DNA of 5,655 bases, taken from the NCBI GenBank assembly GCA_011330545.1, contig DRQI01000098.1:1-5655 (forward strand), read 5' to 3'. The translations under genes were made by a program, and so were the position numbers. The notes below the pieces were generated by a model that was not told the origin of the DNA, did no database searches, and was given only the letters and a program-made list of their open reading frames with translations. Shown in pieces: positions 1-5,574 of the stretch; the stretch's first letter is position 1, and each line of letters begins with the position of its first letter. Origin of the DNA: Flavobacteriia bacterium. GTDB lineage: Bacteria > Bacteroidota > Bacteroidia > Flavobacteriales > Flavobacteriaceae.

Positions 1-283
1 AAGCTATGGCAGCATTGTTTACCAAAACATCTACTTTGCTATAAATTAGGTTTATTTCTTTTGTGAGAGCAGGAATTTTTGAAAGGTCTGATAAGTCAAA
101 AGAAATTGTGTTCATCTTTTGATTATAAATAGATAATTTTTCTACTGCTCTATTTAGCTTTTTTTTATTTCGTGAAATAATAAGAACATCTGCTCCATTT
201 TTAACAAATGCTTCTGCAATGGCATATCCGATTCCTTCACTTCCTCCAGTTATTACAGCTTTCTTTCCTTCTAATAATTTCAT
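1..283 (-). CDS. Short-chain dehydrogenase/reductase, N-terminal part (runs off left edge)
   Basis: This gene reads leftward from an ATG at 283-281, and 94 codons plus one base lie in the window. Its start (MKLLEGKKAVITGGSEGIG) is the classic SDR Rossmann fold: the TGxxxGxG dinucleotide-binding motif is at residues 12-19, SRN at 37-39 ends the second strand, DLSD is at 63-66 and NNAA at 89-92 (the family's NNAG motif). The Arg at 38 favours NADP(H) over NAD(H), by family knowledge. The catalytic Ser and YxxxK residues would lie beyond the edge, so activity and substrate cannot be judged. The protein is probably a cytoplasmic oxidoreductase acting on a carbonyl or alcohol. It is the third gene of the leftward block, 70 nt after the DUF1330 gene, with an A-rich leader and no obvious promoter of its own. 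SDR membership is sure; the specific reaction is unknown. Confidence 0.93.
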   Translation of the reverse strand, partial: MKLLEGKKAVITGGSEGIGYAIAEAFVKNGADVLIISRNKKKLNRAVEKLSIYNQKMNTISFDLSDLSKIPALTKEINLIYSKVDVLVNNAAIA

Positions 284-353
284 AATGGTTTTTATTAAAA
301 AATGTGCAGAGATGTTCTTGAAAAACAGCCTTACACATTTGATTCTTTTCGAT

Positions 354-653
354 TTATTGATTTCCAATAAAAACTTCCAATTCAGTAAACGCTTTATCTC
401 TAAATGGAAGTAGTTTTTTATATGCTTCTGATTCAAAAACATCTATTATCGCTTGGTTACTAGGAAATTCCATAACAACTACTACATGAAATTTTTTATT
501 TCCTACAATGTTTTGTGCCACCTTGTATTTTCCTACTGGTTTAGCTCCCGCATTTTTAAATAATGGACTTGAATGTTCTGAGTAATAAGTAAATGCTTCC
601 TTTTCGTTTGGGTTTAATACTGCATTAACAATCATTAATGATTTTTCTGACAT
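354..653 (-). CDS. DUF1330 family protein (dimeric alpha/beta-barrel fold)
   Basis: This encodes a complete 99-residue protein, the usual length for DUF1330, a family of the dimeric alpha/beta-barrel (ferredoxin-like) superfamily. The first strand is at about residues 5-12 (SLMIVNAV), followed by a helix ending near HSSPLFKNAGAKPVG (27-41). The central strand FHVVVVMEFPS is at 55-65, and the family's C-terminal helix follows with ESEAYKKLLPFRDKAF at 74-89. There is no signal peptide or membrane segment, so it should be cytoplasmic. DUF1330 proteins have no well-established reaction; related folds include monooxygenases and small-molecule-binding proteins. The gene starts 41 nt after the lactonase-like gene stops and precedes the SDR gene by 70 nt, all on the same strand, so the three are probably co-transcribed. 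The family call is confident; the function is unknown. Confidence 0.85.
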   Translation of the reverse strand: MSEKSLMIVNAVLNPNEKEAFTYYSEHSSPLFKNAGAKPVGKYKVAQNIVGNKKFHVVVVMEFPSNQAIIDVFESEAYKKLLPFRDKAFTELEVFIGNQ

Positions 654-694
654 AATTTTTATGTTTTTAGTTTGCCCTTTGGTTGTTAGTTTTT

Positions 695-1687
695 TTAAAA
701 TTTGACTTTCGTTATTTCAAATTCCTGAACTGCAGGTTTACCTCCAAAAAGCATTTGAAGTTTAGCATAGACCACAAACACATCATTACCAGCTTTAGTT
801 AGTGTTGTAGGGAAAGTATTGCCAGTTTTAAAAACTGCTATTGTATTAGCAGACACCCAATTATTATTGGTATTTACCTTATATACTGCACTCGGAAAAT
901 CTGCTCCACTCAGGTTGTTACAGACAAGAGCAATTGTGTTATCATCCAAAAGCAACACGCCATCAATTGTAGGAAAAGGTTTGTCACCTAATCCAATTTC
1001 TTTTAAATCTGAAGGTTTGTTTAGAGGAATTTTAAATAATTTTCCGCCATTGTATATCGCAACAATTAAAAATCCATCAGGGTGATATACCAGTCCATTA
1101 AGACCAAAAGTGCCTGCTGGAGCTGCTAATCTTTCATCATTGATGAGTATAGTCGCCTTTCCTTTATTGCTTATCTTATAAATGATTGGAGAAAAACTGT
1201 CGGTAATGTAAAGGTTTCCATTATCATCTATCGTTACATCATTTGCCAAATGACCACCTTGTGGGGCAATAGCAGCTAAATCAATGTATTTTTCTCTTTT
1301 GCCTGTTTTAAGGTTGTAAAATACCACAGTAGCCAATTTTCCTTTGGTAGCCTCACTACTTTTGCTACTTGCCCCAGGGTCACTATTACAAACAATTAGT
1401 CGATTTCTTTTAACATCAATTTCAAGCCCAATGGTTGAAACTAAATCTTTATCATCTGCAAAAACAGTTACTTTTCCATCTTTAGTCACCTTAACTATTT
1501 TACCTTGAGCAACAGAAGTTGTGTAAAAAGATTCCGTTTTATGATCATAAACTAAGCCTTCGGGATATAAACCGGGACTTTTAACTAATACTTCATCTGG
1601 TAATTGAGCAAATAAATTTGTTGATGAGAAACTGCCAGTGATAACTAACAACAAAATCATTTTTTGTACATTTTTTAAGGCTTTCAT
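695..1687 (-). CDS. Secreted SMP-30/gluconolactonase-like beta-propeller protein
   Basis: This encodes a 330-residue protein with an N-terminal signal peptide: Lys at 2, 5 and 9, a hydrophobic core MILLLVITGSF at 10-20, and a likely cleavage after LFA at 25-27, just before Gln28. The product should be periplasmic, extracellular or surface-exposed. The rest consists of repeated beta-propeller blades (for example GLVYDHKTESFYTTS, VTIDDNGNLYITDS, GLVYHPDGFLIVAIY), typical of the SMP-30/gluconolactonase/LRE superfamily. Four residues match the usual metal site by context and spacing: Glu43 (LYPEG), Asn149 (AND), Asn197 (GLNG) and Asp242 (TIDG). Family members hydrolyse lactones or are strictosidine-synthase-like; the substrate here cannot be read. 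It is the first gene of the leftward block and has a consensus -7 box upstream. A non-enzymatic NHL-like binding propeller is possible, but the metal-site residues argue for a hydrolase. Confidence 0.85.
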   Translation of the reverse strand: MKALKNVQKMILLLVITGSFSSTNLFAQLPDEVLVKSPGLYPEGLVYDHKTESFYTTSVAQGKIVKVTKDGKVTVFADDKDLVSTIGLEIDVKRNRLIVCNSDPGASSKSSEATKGKLATVVFYNLKTGKREKYIDLAAIAPQGGHLANDVTIDDNGNLYITDSFSPIIYKISNKGKATILINDERLAAPAGTFGLNGLVYHPDGFLIVAIYNGGKLFKIPLNKPSDLKEIGLGDKPFPTIDGVLLLDDNTIALVCNNLSGADFPSAVYKVNTNNNWVSANTIAVFKTGNTFPTTLTKAGNDVFVVYAKLQMLFGGKPAVQEFEITKVKF

Positions 1688-1711
1688 AATTTGTATTTTG
1701 ATTTGTGATTA

Positions 1712-1719
1712 CAAAAGTA
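1712..1719 (-). promoter_or_regulatory. Bacteroidota -7 promoter box for the lactonase-like gene
   Basis: On the minus strand this reads TACTTTTG, an exact match to the Bacteroidota -7 consensus TAnnTTTG. Transcription would start at about 1708, giving a leader of roughly 20 nt before the ATG at 1687. No convincing -33 TTTG element was found at the right distance. This is the best candidate promoter for the whole leftward block. Confidence 0.55.
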
Positions 1720-1841
1720 TTTAGAAACACAGGGTAAGAGGTATCTCATTTAGCCCAAAAAACATACCAACAAGTCCAATCTGATTTCCAAGATTATATT
1801 AATTGCTATTCCTGTTATTGGTTAGGATATGAAATAAAATA

Positions 1842-1900
1842 AGGGTTTTAGTGCTTAATTCAAAGGTGGTTTTGTGTTTACAAAGTAATTGCTAAACCCT
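1842..1900 (+). repeat. Intergenic repeat element, copy 1, with imperfect hairpin
   Basis: This 59-bp non-coding element is bounded by a perfect 7-bp inverted repeat, AGGGTTT (1842-1848) and AAACCCT (1894-1900). The pairing continues with AG/CT and C/G across single-base bulges. It shares GGGTTTT, the 14-mer CTTAATTCAAAGGT (1854-1867) and ACAAAG (1880-1885) with a second copy near 5371-5455, in the same order and nearly the same spacing. The element lies in the divergent region on the far side of the rightward operon's promoter. It could be a remnant of a dispersed intergenic repeat family, a terminator-like hairpin or a recombination site; the sequence alone does not decide. Confidence 0.6.
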
Positions 1901-1987
1901 AAAATTTCCCAGCATTAAGTATATTTAAGCCATTACCTGCAAGCACCAAAGAAAAGGTAATCTCGAAAAAAAATCAGCAACATTAAA

Positions 1988-2020
1988 AAATAATCCATTC
2001 CAAAGCATAAATAATCCATT
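1988..2020 (+). promoter_or_regulatory. Direct-repeat operator candidate upstream of the rightward operon
   Basis: The 12-mer AAATAATCCATT occurs perfectly twice, at 1988-1999 and 2009-2020. The period is exactly 21 bp, two helical turns, so both copies face the same side of the DNA. Tandem half-sites spaced by two turns just upstream of, or touching, the -35/-33 element are the usual arrangement for AraC-family activators, and an AraC-family gene closes this operon. The second copy overlaps the proposed -33 element at 2019-2022. Binding by that regulator is inferred. Confidence 0.5.
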
Positions 2021-2049
2021 TTAGAAAATATAATGTCATTGCATTTTTG
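2019..2049 (+). promoter_or_regulatory. Candidate promoter of the rightward operon
   Basis: CATTTTTG at 2042-2049 matches the Bacteroidota -7 box TAnnTTTG in all but the first fixed base. TTTT at 2019-2022 lies 19 nt upstream, where a -33 TTTG is expected. Predicted initiation is near 2053, giving a leader of about 33 nt before the ATG at 2086. Both boxes are imperfect, consistent with a promoter that needs an activator. Confidence 0.45.
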
Positions 2050-2085
2050 CACCGTCAATAACAACACATTATTAATTTATAAAAA

Positions 2086-2751
2086 ATGGAAACAACTGCA
2101 TATTTAGCAACAACTTATTATGTTTTAGCACTCAATAGTGTTTTAGCACTCGTTTTATTATTACTTCTTAAAATTGGAAAAGCAAGTAAAACAACAATTA
2201 CCGTAACAGGAATCATTTCTTTTGCTTATATCGTCCTTGAACATTGGGGAATTGGTGGCGGCAATATTTTTCCGAAAGACATTTCTGGCACAACTTATTA
2301 TATCATTATTTTAATTGGTGCAGCGCTGGGAGTTGGATTACTATACCTGACATTGAGAAAACCCTTTTTTAATCTTTCGCAAGAACATTTACAAATGACA
2401 CAAGGTTTACGTGTTTTTGTGTCAGCAGGATTTTTTACAGAAGCTGCATTAGGAATCATTCCGCTTGAATTTGGGATAATGGATGGTTTTATGCACGCAG
2501 CTTCTGGTTTTTCAGCATTGATTGCAGCAACTTTATTTGTTAAAAATTCAGCCTTTAAAAACAAAGTATTATGGATTGCCAATATCATAGGAGTAACCGA
2601 TATTTTAATAATCGTAACAAGCATTTGTTTTTGGGTTTGGAAAGATATTGGCCCAAATCACAATATGCAATATGTAGTATTTTTTGGTGGCGTTATATTT
2701 CTGTGGATTCACCTTGTATCAGTAATTAAATTAATCAAAAACAATAAATAA
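2086..2751 (+). CDS. Seven-helix integral membrane protein of unknown function
   Basis: This encodes 221 residues, strongly hydrophobic throughout, with about seven predicted membrane segments: residues 9-28, 37-54, 69-90, 108-126, 134-152, 160-185 and 194-217. There is no separate signal peptide. The C-terminus ends in a basic tail (KLIKNNK). Polar or charged residues lie in or next to the helices: Glu52-His53, Glu119, Asp133, His137, Asp172 and His209. These could form a proton, metal or ligand site, but this is inference. I do not recognise a named family. The gene is first in the rightward operon, behind a promoter with a candidate operator, and is followed by a 65-nt gap before the hydrolase gene. 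The company of small-molecule enzymes makes a transporter, sensor or membrane-bound enzyme equally possible. The start is well placed, with an A-rich leader (AAAAAATGG). Confidence 0.8.
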   Translation: METTAYLATTYYVLALNSVLALVLLLLLKIGKASKTTITVTGIISFAYIVLEHWGIGGGNIFPKDISGTTYYIIILIGAALGVGLLYLTLRKPFFNLSQEHLQMTQGLRVFVSAGFFTEAALGIIPLEFGIMDGFMHAASGFSALIAATLFVKNSAFKNKVLWIANIIGVTDILIIVTSICFWVWKDIGPNHNMQYVVFFGGVIFLWIHLVSVIKLIKNNK

Positions 2752-2816
2752 AATGAAAAATATATCAATACCGAAAAGAGAATTGTGTAATAAATCGCTT
2801 TAGAAAATATATAAAA

Positions 2817-3560
2817 ATGGAAATAACAAAAGGGATACATCATTTTGATTGCGAGCCATTTAATTGGTACTTAATCGAAGAAGGCGGAAGATTGACTTTA
2901 GTTGATGCAGGTTTCCCCGGTCATTATAGGGTTTATAAAAAAGGGCTTGCAAGTTTGGGTAAAACAAGTAAAGATATTGAGGCCATTGTATTAACTCACG
3001 CTCACGCAGACCATATTGGCTTTGCCGAAAAAGTACGAAAGGAAACAGGAGTGCCCGTATTTATACATAAAGAAGATGCAAAAATGGCTTCTAAACCGTT
3101 ACAATTACCTTGGTTTGGATTACTTTCAAATGCTTGGAGAGCATATACAGCAAAAATGTTAGGCGTAGCAATAGTAAATGGCGTATTTACCTTGCCGCAT
3201 GTAACAAAAGTTGAAACAGTAAAAGATGGTCAAGTCTTAGATATTCCGGGAAGGCCAAGAATAATTCACACACCGGGACATACTGACGGAGAAATATCAT
3301 TATTAATGGAAGACAGAAAAGTGATTATTACAGGAGACACAATCGTAACAAGAAATTTATTGACGGGAGAACTCGGAGAACCGCAAATTGTAAATCCTAT
3401 ATTAACAAATGATTACAAACAAGCATACAGAACACTTGATTTGTTAAGAGAATTAGGAGAAGTAACAATACTCTCCGGACACGGAACTCCTTGGAAAGGT
3501 GATATGAATGATGCAGTAAACATAGCTTTAGAAAGTGCCATTAAAAAACAACTACAATAA
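2817..3560 (+). CDS. Metallo-beta-lactamase-fold hydrolase, glyoxalase II-like group
   Basis: This encodes a 247-residue protein without a signal peptide, so it should act in the cytoplasm. All metal-binding motifs of the MBL superfamily are present: HAHADH at residues 61-66, His155 in HTPGHTDG (151-158), Asp174 in TGDTIV (172-177) and His222 in SGHGTPW (220-226), together with the strand Asp30 in LVDAG. A di-zinc (or Fe/Mn) hydrolase is therefore expected and no key residue is missing. The segment after Asp174 (NLLTGELGEP) and the GHGTPW ending match the broad 'MBL fold metallo-hydrolase' group related to glyoxalase II and lactonases. A segment at about 95-130 (PWFGLLSNAWRAYTAK) probably lids the active site. 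The substrate could be a thioester, lactone or other ester. It has no secretion signal, which argues against a secreted beta-lactamase. The stop codon overlaps the next start by 1 nt. Confidence 0.92.
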   Translation: MEITKGIHHFDCEPFNWYLIEEGGRLTLVDAGFPGHYRVYKKGLASLGKTSKDIEAIVLTHAHADHIGFAEKVRKETGVPVFIHKEDAKMASKPLQLPWFGLLSNAWRAYTAKMLGVAIVNGVFTLPHVTKVETVKDGQVLDIPGRPRIIHTPGHTDGEISLLMEDRKVIITGDTIVTRNLLTGELGEPQIVNPILTNDYKQAYRTLDLLRELGEVTILSGHGTPWKGDMNDAVNIALESAIKKQLQ

Positions 3561-4021
3561 TGAAAGAAATAAAAATAATAACAGGAAAAGAAAATGTTCA
3601 AAACATTCAAAATTTAGAAATTTTAGCTTTAGTAAAATTCTATCAAGCATTTAATGATAGAAATTTAAAACTGATGAAAGCCGTTTGGCTAAACACAAAA
3701 GAAGCATCAATGAATAACCCGCTTGGAGGAATTATGAGAGGTTGGTCTGCGATAGAAAGTGTTTACGATAAAATATTTAATGGCAAAGCAACGGTCTATG
3801 TAGAATTCTATGATTTTACCATCCATAAAACAAAAGATATGTTTTTTGCAACAGGAAGAGAAAGAGGTTATTTCAAAACGGATGAAATAGAAATACAATT
3901 AGCCATAAGAACGTCAAGAATATTTAAAAAAATTAATGGCGAATGGAAACAAATTCAGCATCACGGTTCTATTGATAATCCCGAATTGTTAAAAAAATAT
4001 CAAAAACTAGTACGTAAATAA
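3560..4021 (+). CDS. SnoaL-like / NTF2-fold protein
   Basis: This encodes a 153-residue cytoplasmic protein of the NTF2-like (SnoaL/DUF4440) superfamily. The family pattern is clear: a first helix with FYQAFNDRNLKLM at residues 27-39, Trp43 a few residues on, the MRGWSAIESVYDKIF helix region (59-73), and then curved-sheet strands including FFATGRERGYF and the terminal SRIFKKINGEWKQIQHHGSI. The typical SnoaL 'W' and 'HHGS' endings are present. Members may be isomerases, cyclases, hydrolases or simple binding proteins, so the fold does not give the reaction. About 20 residues precede the fold; the start is fixed by the TAATG overlap with the hydrolase gene, which points to translational coupling. 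Its own stop overlaps the next ATG the same way. Confidence 0.85.
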   Translation: MKEIKIITGKENVQNIQNLEILALVKFYQAFNDRNLKLMKAVWLNTKEASMNNPLGGIMRGWSAIESVYDKIFNGKATVYVEFYDFTIHKTKDMFFATGRERGYFKTDEIEIQLAIRTSRIFKKINGEWKQIQHHGSIDNPELLKKYQKLVRK

Positions 4022-4224
4022 TGAATAAATCTAATTTTAAGTTTTCCTTTACAATGGCTTTCATAGTAACAAGTTATATCAGTTTTATATTAGTTGCTAT
4101 AAATGCAGGTTTCAATAATAATTTTATTGGTTTGTGGTTGCGCAGTTGGTTAATCGCCTATTTATTGGCTGTACCTTCACTACTTTTTTTACCGCCATTT
4201 GTCAGAAAAAAATTAAAAATATAA
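4021..4224 (+). CDS. DUF2798 family small membrane protein
   Basis: This encodes a 67-residue protein with two membrane helices, at about residues 8-27 and 39-60. They are separated by a short loop (NAGFNNNFIGLW), and a basic end follows (VRKKLKI). The size, the two-helix layout, and the WLRSWLIAYLLAVPSLLFLP segment with its Arg41, Trp43 and Pro52 fit the DUF2798 family. No function is established for this family. The ATG shares one base with the stop of the SnoaL-like gene, and the tautomerase gene begins 2 nt after its stop, so it is translated as part of the same message. It may anchor or partner the cytoplasmic enzymes or the seven-helix protein, but nothing in the sequence proves this. 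Confidence 0.8.
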   Translation: MNKSNFKFSFTMAFIVTSYISFILVAINAGFNNNFIGLWLRSWLIAYLLAVPSLLFLPPFVRKKLKI

Positions 4225-4226
4225 TT

Positions 4227-4430
4227 ATGCCATTCGTAACTATTAGAATCACAAAAGAGCATGTTACTTCCAAACAAAAAGCACAACTTATTGAAGGTGT
4301 AACAGCTCTGCTGCAAAAGGTAATGAATAAAAATAGGGCAACTACATTTGTCATTATTGAAGAAGTTGAAACCGATAATTGGGGTATTGCAGGAAAGCAA
4401 GTAAGTGAAATTAGAAATCAAGAAAAGTAA
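4227..4430 (+). CDS. 4-oxalocrotonate tautomerase-like protein
   Basis: This encodes a 67-residue protein of the tautomerase/MIF superfamily, the usual size for 4-OT subunits that assemble as dimers or hexamers. It begins MPFVTIRIT. Removal of Met exposes Pro as the N-terminal catalytic base, which is why I chose the ATG at 4227 and not an in-frame one at 4134 that would bury the proline and overlap the upstream gene. Other family marks are the helix KQKAQLIEGVTALLQKVM, Arg37 at a position close to the 4-OT active-site arginine, and the strand and turn TFVIIEEVETDNWGIAG at residues 40-56, whose Trp52 is typical of the YdcE/PptA-like and related bacterial groups. It probably catalyses enol-keto tautomerisation of a small 2-keto or related acid. 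It is the last enzyme gene before the regulator. Confidence 0.92.
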   Translation: MPFVTIRITKEHVTSKQKAQLIEGVTALLQKVMNKNRATTFVIIEEVETDNWGIAGKQVSEIRNQEK

Positions 4431-4436
4431 TTACTA

Positions 4437-4444
4437 TATCTTTG
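4437..4444 (+). promoter_or_regulatory. -7 promoter box for the AraC-family gene
   Basis: TATCTTTG is an exact match to the Bacteroidota -7 consensus TAnnTTTG. It ends only 4 nt before the ATG at 4449, so transcription would begin at about 4448 and the mRNA would be nearly leaderless. No good -33 TTTG was found; TTAG at 4411-4414 is poorly spaced. The regulator could also be reached by read-through from the operon, since it starts 18 nt after the tautomerase stop. Confidence 0.55.
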
Positions 4445-4448
4445 TAAA

Positions 4449-5330
4449 ATGAATGAACAAAATGTCTTTACATTAATCAATCAACAAGATGGAAACTTGG
4501 CTTTCAAAATTTTCAGTTTTAAAGACAATAGCCATTTTGACCACCTACAACGCAACAACTTTTACGCCATAGTTTGGATAAAAGAAGGAAACGGGCTTTT
4601 AAAAGTAGATTTTTCTGAATATTCATTTGAAAAAAATACGTTATTCGCCTTTTCGCCTTTTCAGCCATTTATGTTTTCAACGGATAAAAACATACAAGGA
4701 ATAGCCATTCAATTTCATTCTGATTTTTATTGTATTCACAGAAACCCGGCAGAAACAAATTGTGATACCGTACTTTTCAACAATATATATCAAGCCCCAT
4801 TTTTTAAAGTAGAACCGGAAATACAGCGAAAATTCGATTTCTTAATTGAGGAATTAAAATCCGAATTTTCAAGTGATGACAATCAAAAATACGAATTACT
4901 CGTTCCTAATCTGAAGGTATTTTTAGGCAATGCTTCAAGAATTAAACTAAAGTCTCACATTGGAATTCCAAAATTTACAGATACTAAAATACCTTTTGTT
5001 TTACGAAACTTAAAACAAGAAATTGAAACAAATTTTAAAGAGAAGCACTCTGCAAGTGATTATGCGAGTTTACTAAATATTTCATCCAATGCTTTAGCAA
5101 AAATAGTAAAGTCGCACTATAATAAAACACTTACGGAGCTAATTACCGAAAGAATAATAATTGAAGCAAAAAGAGAATTGTATATGACAAGCAAACCAGT
5201 AAAAGAAATCGCTTGGTCATTAGGATATGAAGATGAGTATTATTTTAGTAGATTGTTTAAAAAATATACTGATATTTCACCACAATTTTACCGTGACACT
5301 GTTGGCTTTGGAAAAGCAGAATTGAACTAA
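4449..5330 (+). CDS. AraC-family transcriptional regulator
   Basis: This encodes a 293-residue protein with the usual AraC/XylS layout. The N-terminal ~170 residues form a cupin-like sensor domain (for example YAIVWIKEGNGLLKVDF, then FEKNTLFAFSPFQPFMF, with IAIQFHSDFYCIH). The C-terminal ~95 residues hold two helix-turn-helix motifs: the first spans about 200-222 (SASDYASLLNISSNALAKIV), and the second carries the family signature VKEIAWSLGYEDEYYFSRLFKKY at 251-273, ending with the TDISPQFYR motif. It most likely binds a small ligand and activates transcription. Adjacent AraC regulators commonly control their own operon, and the 21-bp-period direct repeat at 1988-2020 is the best target in this window. 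The sensor contains Cys102-type polar residues but no recognisable metal-ligand set, so the ligand is unknown. The distinct -7 box suggests partly independent expression. Confidence 0.93.
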   Translation: MNEQNVFTLINQQDGNLAFKIFSFKDNSHFDHLQRNNFYAIVWIKEGNGLLKVDFSEYSFEKNTLFAFSPFQPFMFSTDKNIQGIAIQFHSDFYCIHRNPAETNCDTVLFNNIYQAPFFKVEPEIQRKFDFLIEELKSEFSSDDNQKYELLVPNLKVFLGNASRIKLKSHIGIPKFTDTKIPFVLRNLKQEIETNFKEKHSASDYASLLNISSNALAKIVKSHYNKTLTELITERIIIEAKRELYMTSKPVKEIAWSLGYEDEYYFSRLFKKYTDISPQFYRDTVGFGKAELN

Positions 5331-5370
5331 ATGAAAGAATGCCAGCAGCTAACAAAATCTAAATACAATT

Positions 5371-5455
5371 GCGGGTTTTGTACTTAATTCAAAGGTTGTA
5401 CCTTCTAACAAAGTTTAGTGATAAATTGAAATGTAAGTGCCTTGAAACCTGAAAC
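5371..5455 (+). repeat. Intergenic repeat element, copy 2
   Basis: This non-coding element, starting about 40 nt after the AraC stop, shares GGGTTTT (5373-5379), CTTAATTCAAAGGT (5383-5396) and ACAAAG (5408-5413) with copy 1 at 1842-1900, in the same order and orientation. It also looks internally duplicated: the first half around CTTAATTCAAAGG resembles the second half around GATAAATTGAAATG (5419-5432), each followed by a GT-CCTT-like stretch. A weak inverted relation exists between GCGGGTTTT (5371-5379) and GAAACCTG (5444-5451). GCCAGCAGCTAACA at 5341-5354 may be its left edge. From memory, similar strings recur between genes in many Bacteroidota genomes, but I could not check this. Confidence 0.55.
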
Positions 5456-5566
5456 TACGCTTACACCTTTCCATAATAAAGAATGACTGAAACTAAAATG
5501 AGAAAAACCAAAACATTTCAATACTATTAACAAAATGCATGACATTATTTTTATTAGAGAAAGCCC

Positions 5567-5574
5567 TAAATTTG
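5567..5574 (+). promoter_or_regulatory. -7 promoter box for a gene beyond the right edge
   Basis: TAAATTTG is an exact match to the TAnnTTTG consensus. A T-rich stretch at 5547-5553 lies at about the -33 distance, but it is not a clear TTTG. The following sequence to 5655 is AT-rich and would be the leader of a rightward gene starting outside the window. Confidence 0.4.

Larger units (their letters stand above)
1688..2085. other. 398-bp divergent intergenic region
   Basis: No gene is seen here. From left to right it holds the leftward promoter box (1712-1719), an unremarkable AT-rich stretch (about 1740-1840), repeat copy 1 (1842-1900), another featureless stretch to about 1985, the 12-bp direct repeat pair (1988-2020), and the rightward promoter (about 2019-2049) with a short leader. 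Confidence 0.7.

Noticed and set aside
219..413. 64-codon plus-strand open frame
   Set aside because: It overlaps the SDR start and the 3' end of the DUF1330 gene on the other strand, both with clear family motifs; its protein has no recognisable pattern.
1842..1900. Rho-independent terminator
   Set aside because: The hairpin has a loop of over 35 nt and no T-run after the stem in the plus direction, and neither flanking gene ends here.
2298..2624. 108-codon minus-strand open frame inside the membrane-protein gene
   Set aside because: It is antisense to a well-formed seven-helix protein and shows no family motif; it is a shadow of that gene's codon bias.
4134..4226. Upstream in-frame start for the tautomerase
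   Set aside because: It would overlap the DUF2798 gene by about 90 nt and bury the Met-Pro start required for the N-terminal catalytic proline.
5341..5470. Integron attC-like site suggested by GCTAACA near the left edge of repeat copy 2
   Set aside because: A matching GTTRRRY-type core at the other end is not seen, there is no integrase gene, and the operon is far longer than a usual cassette.
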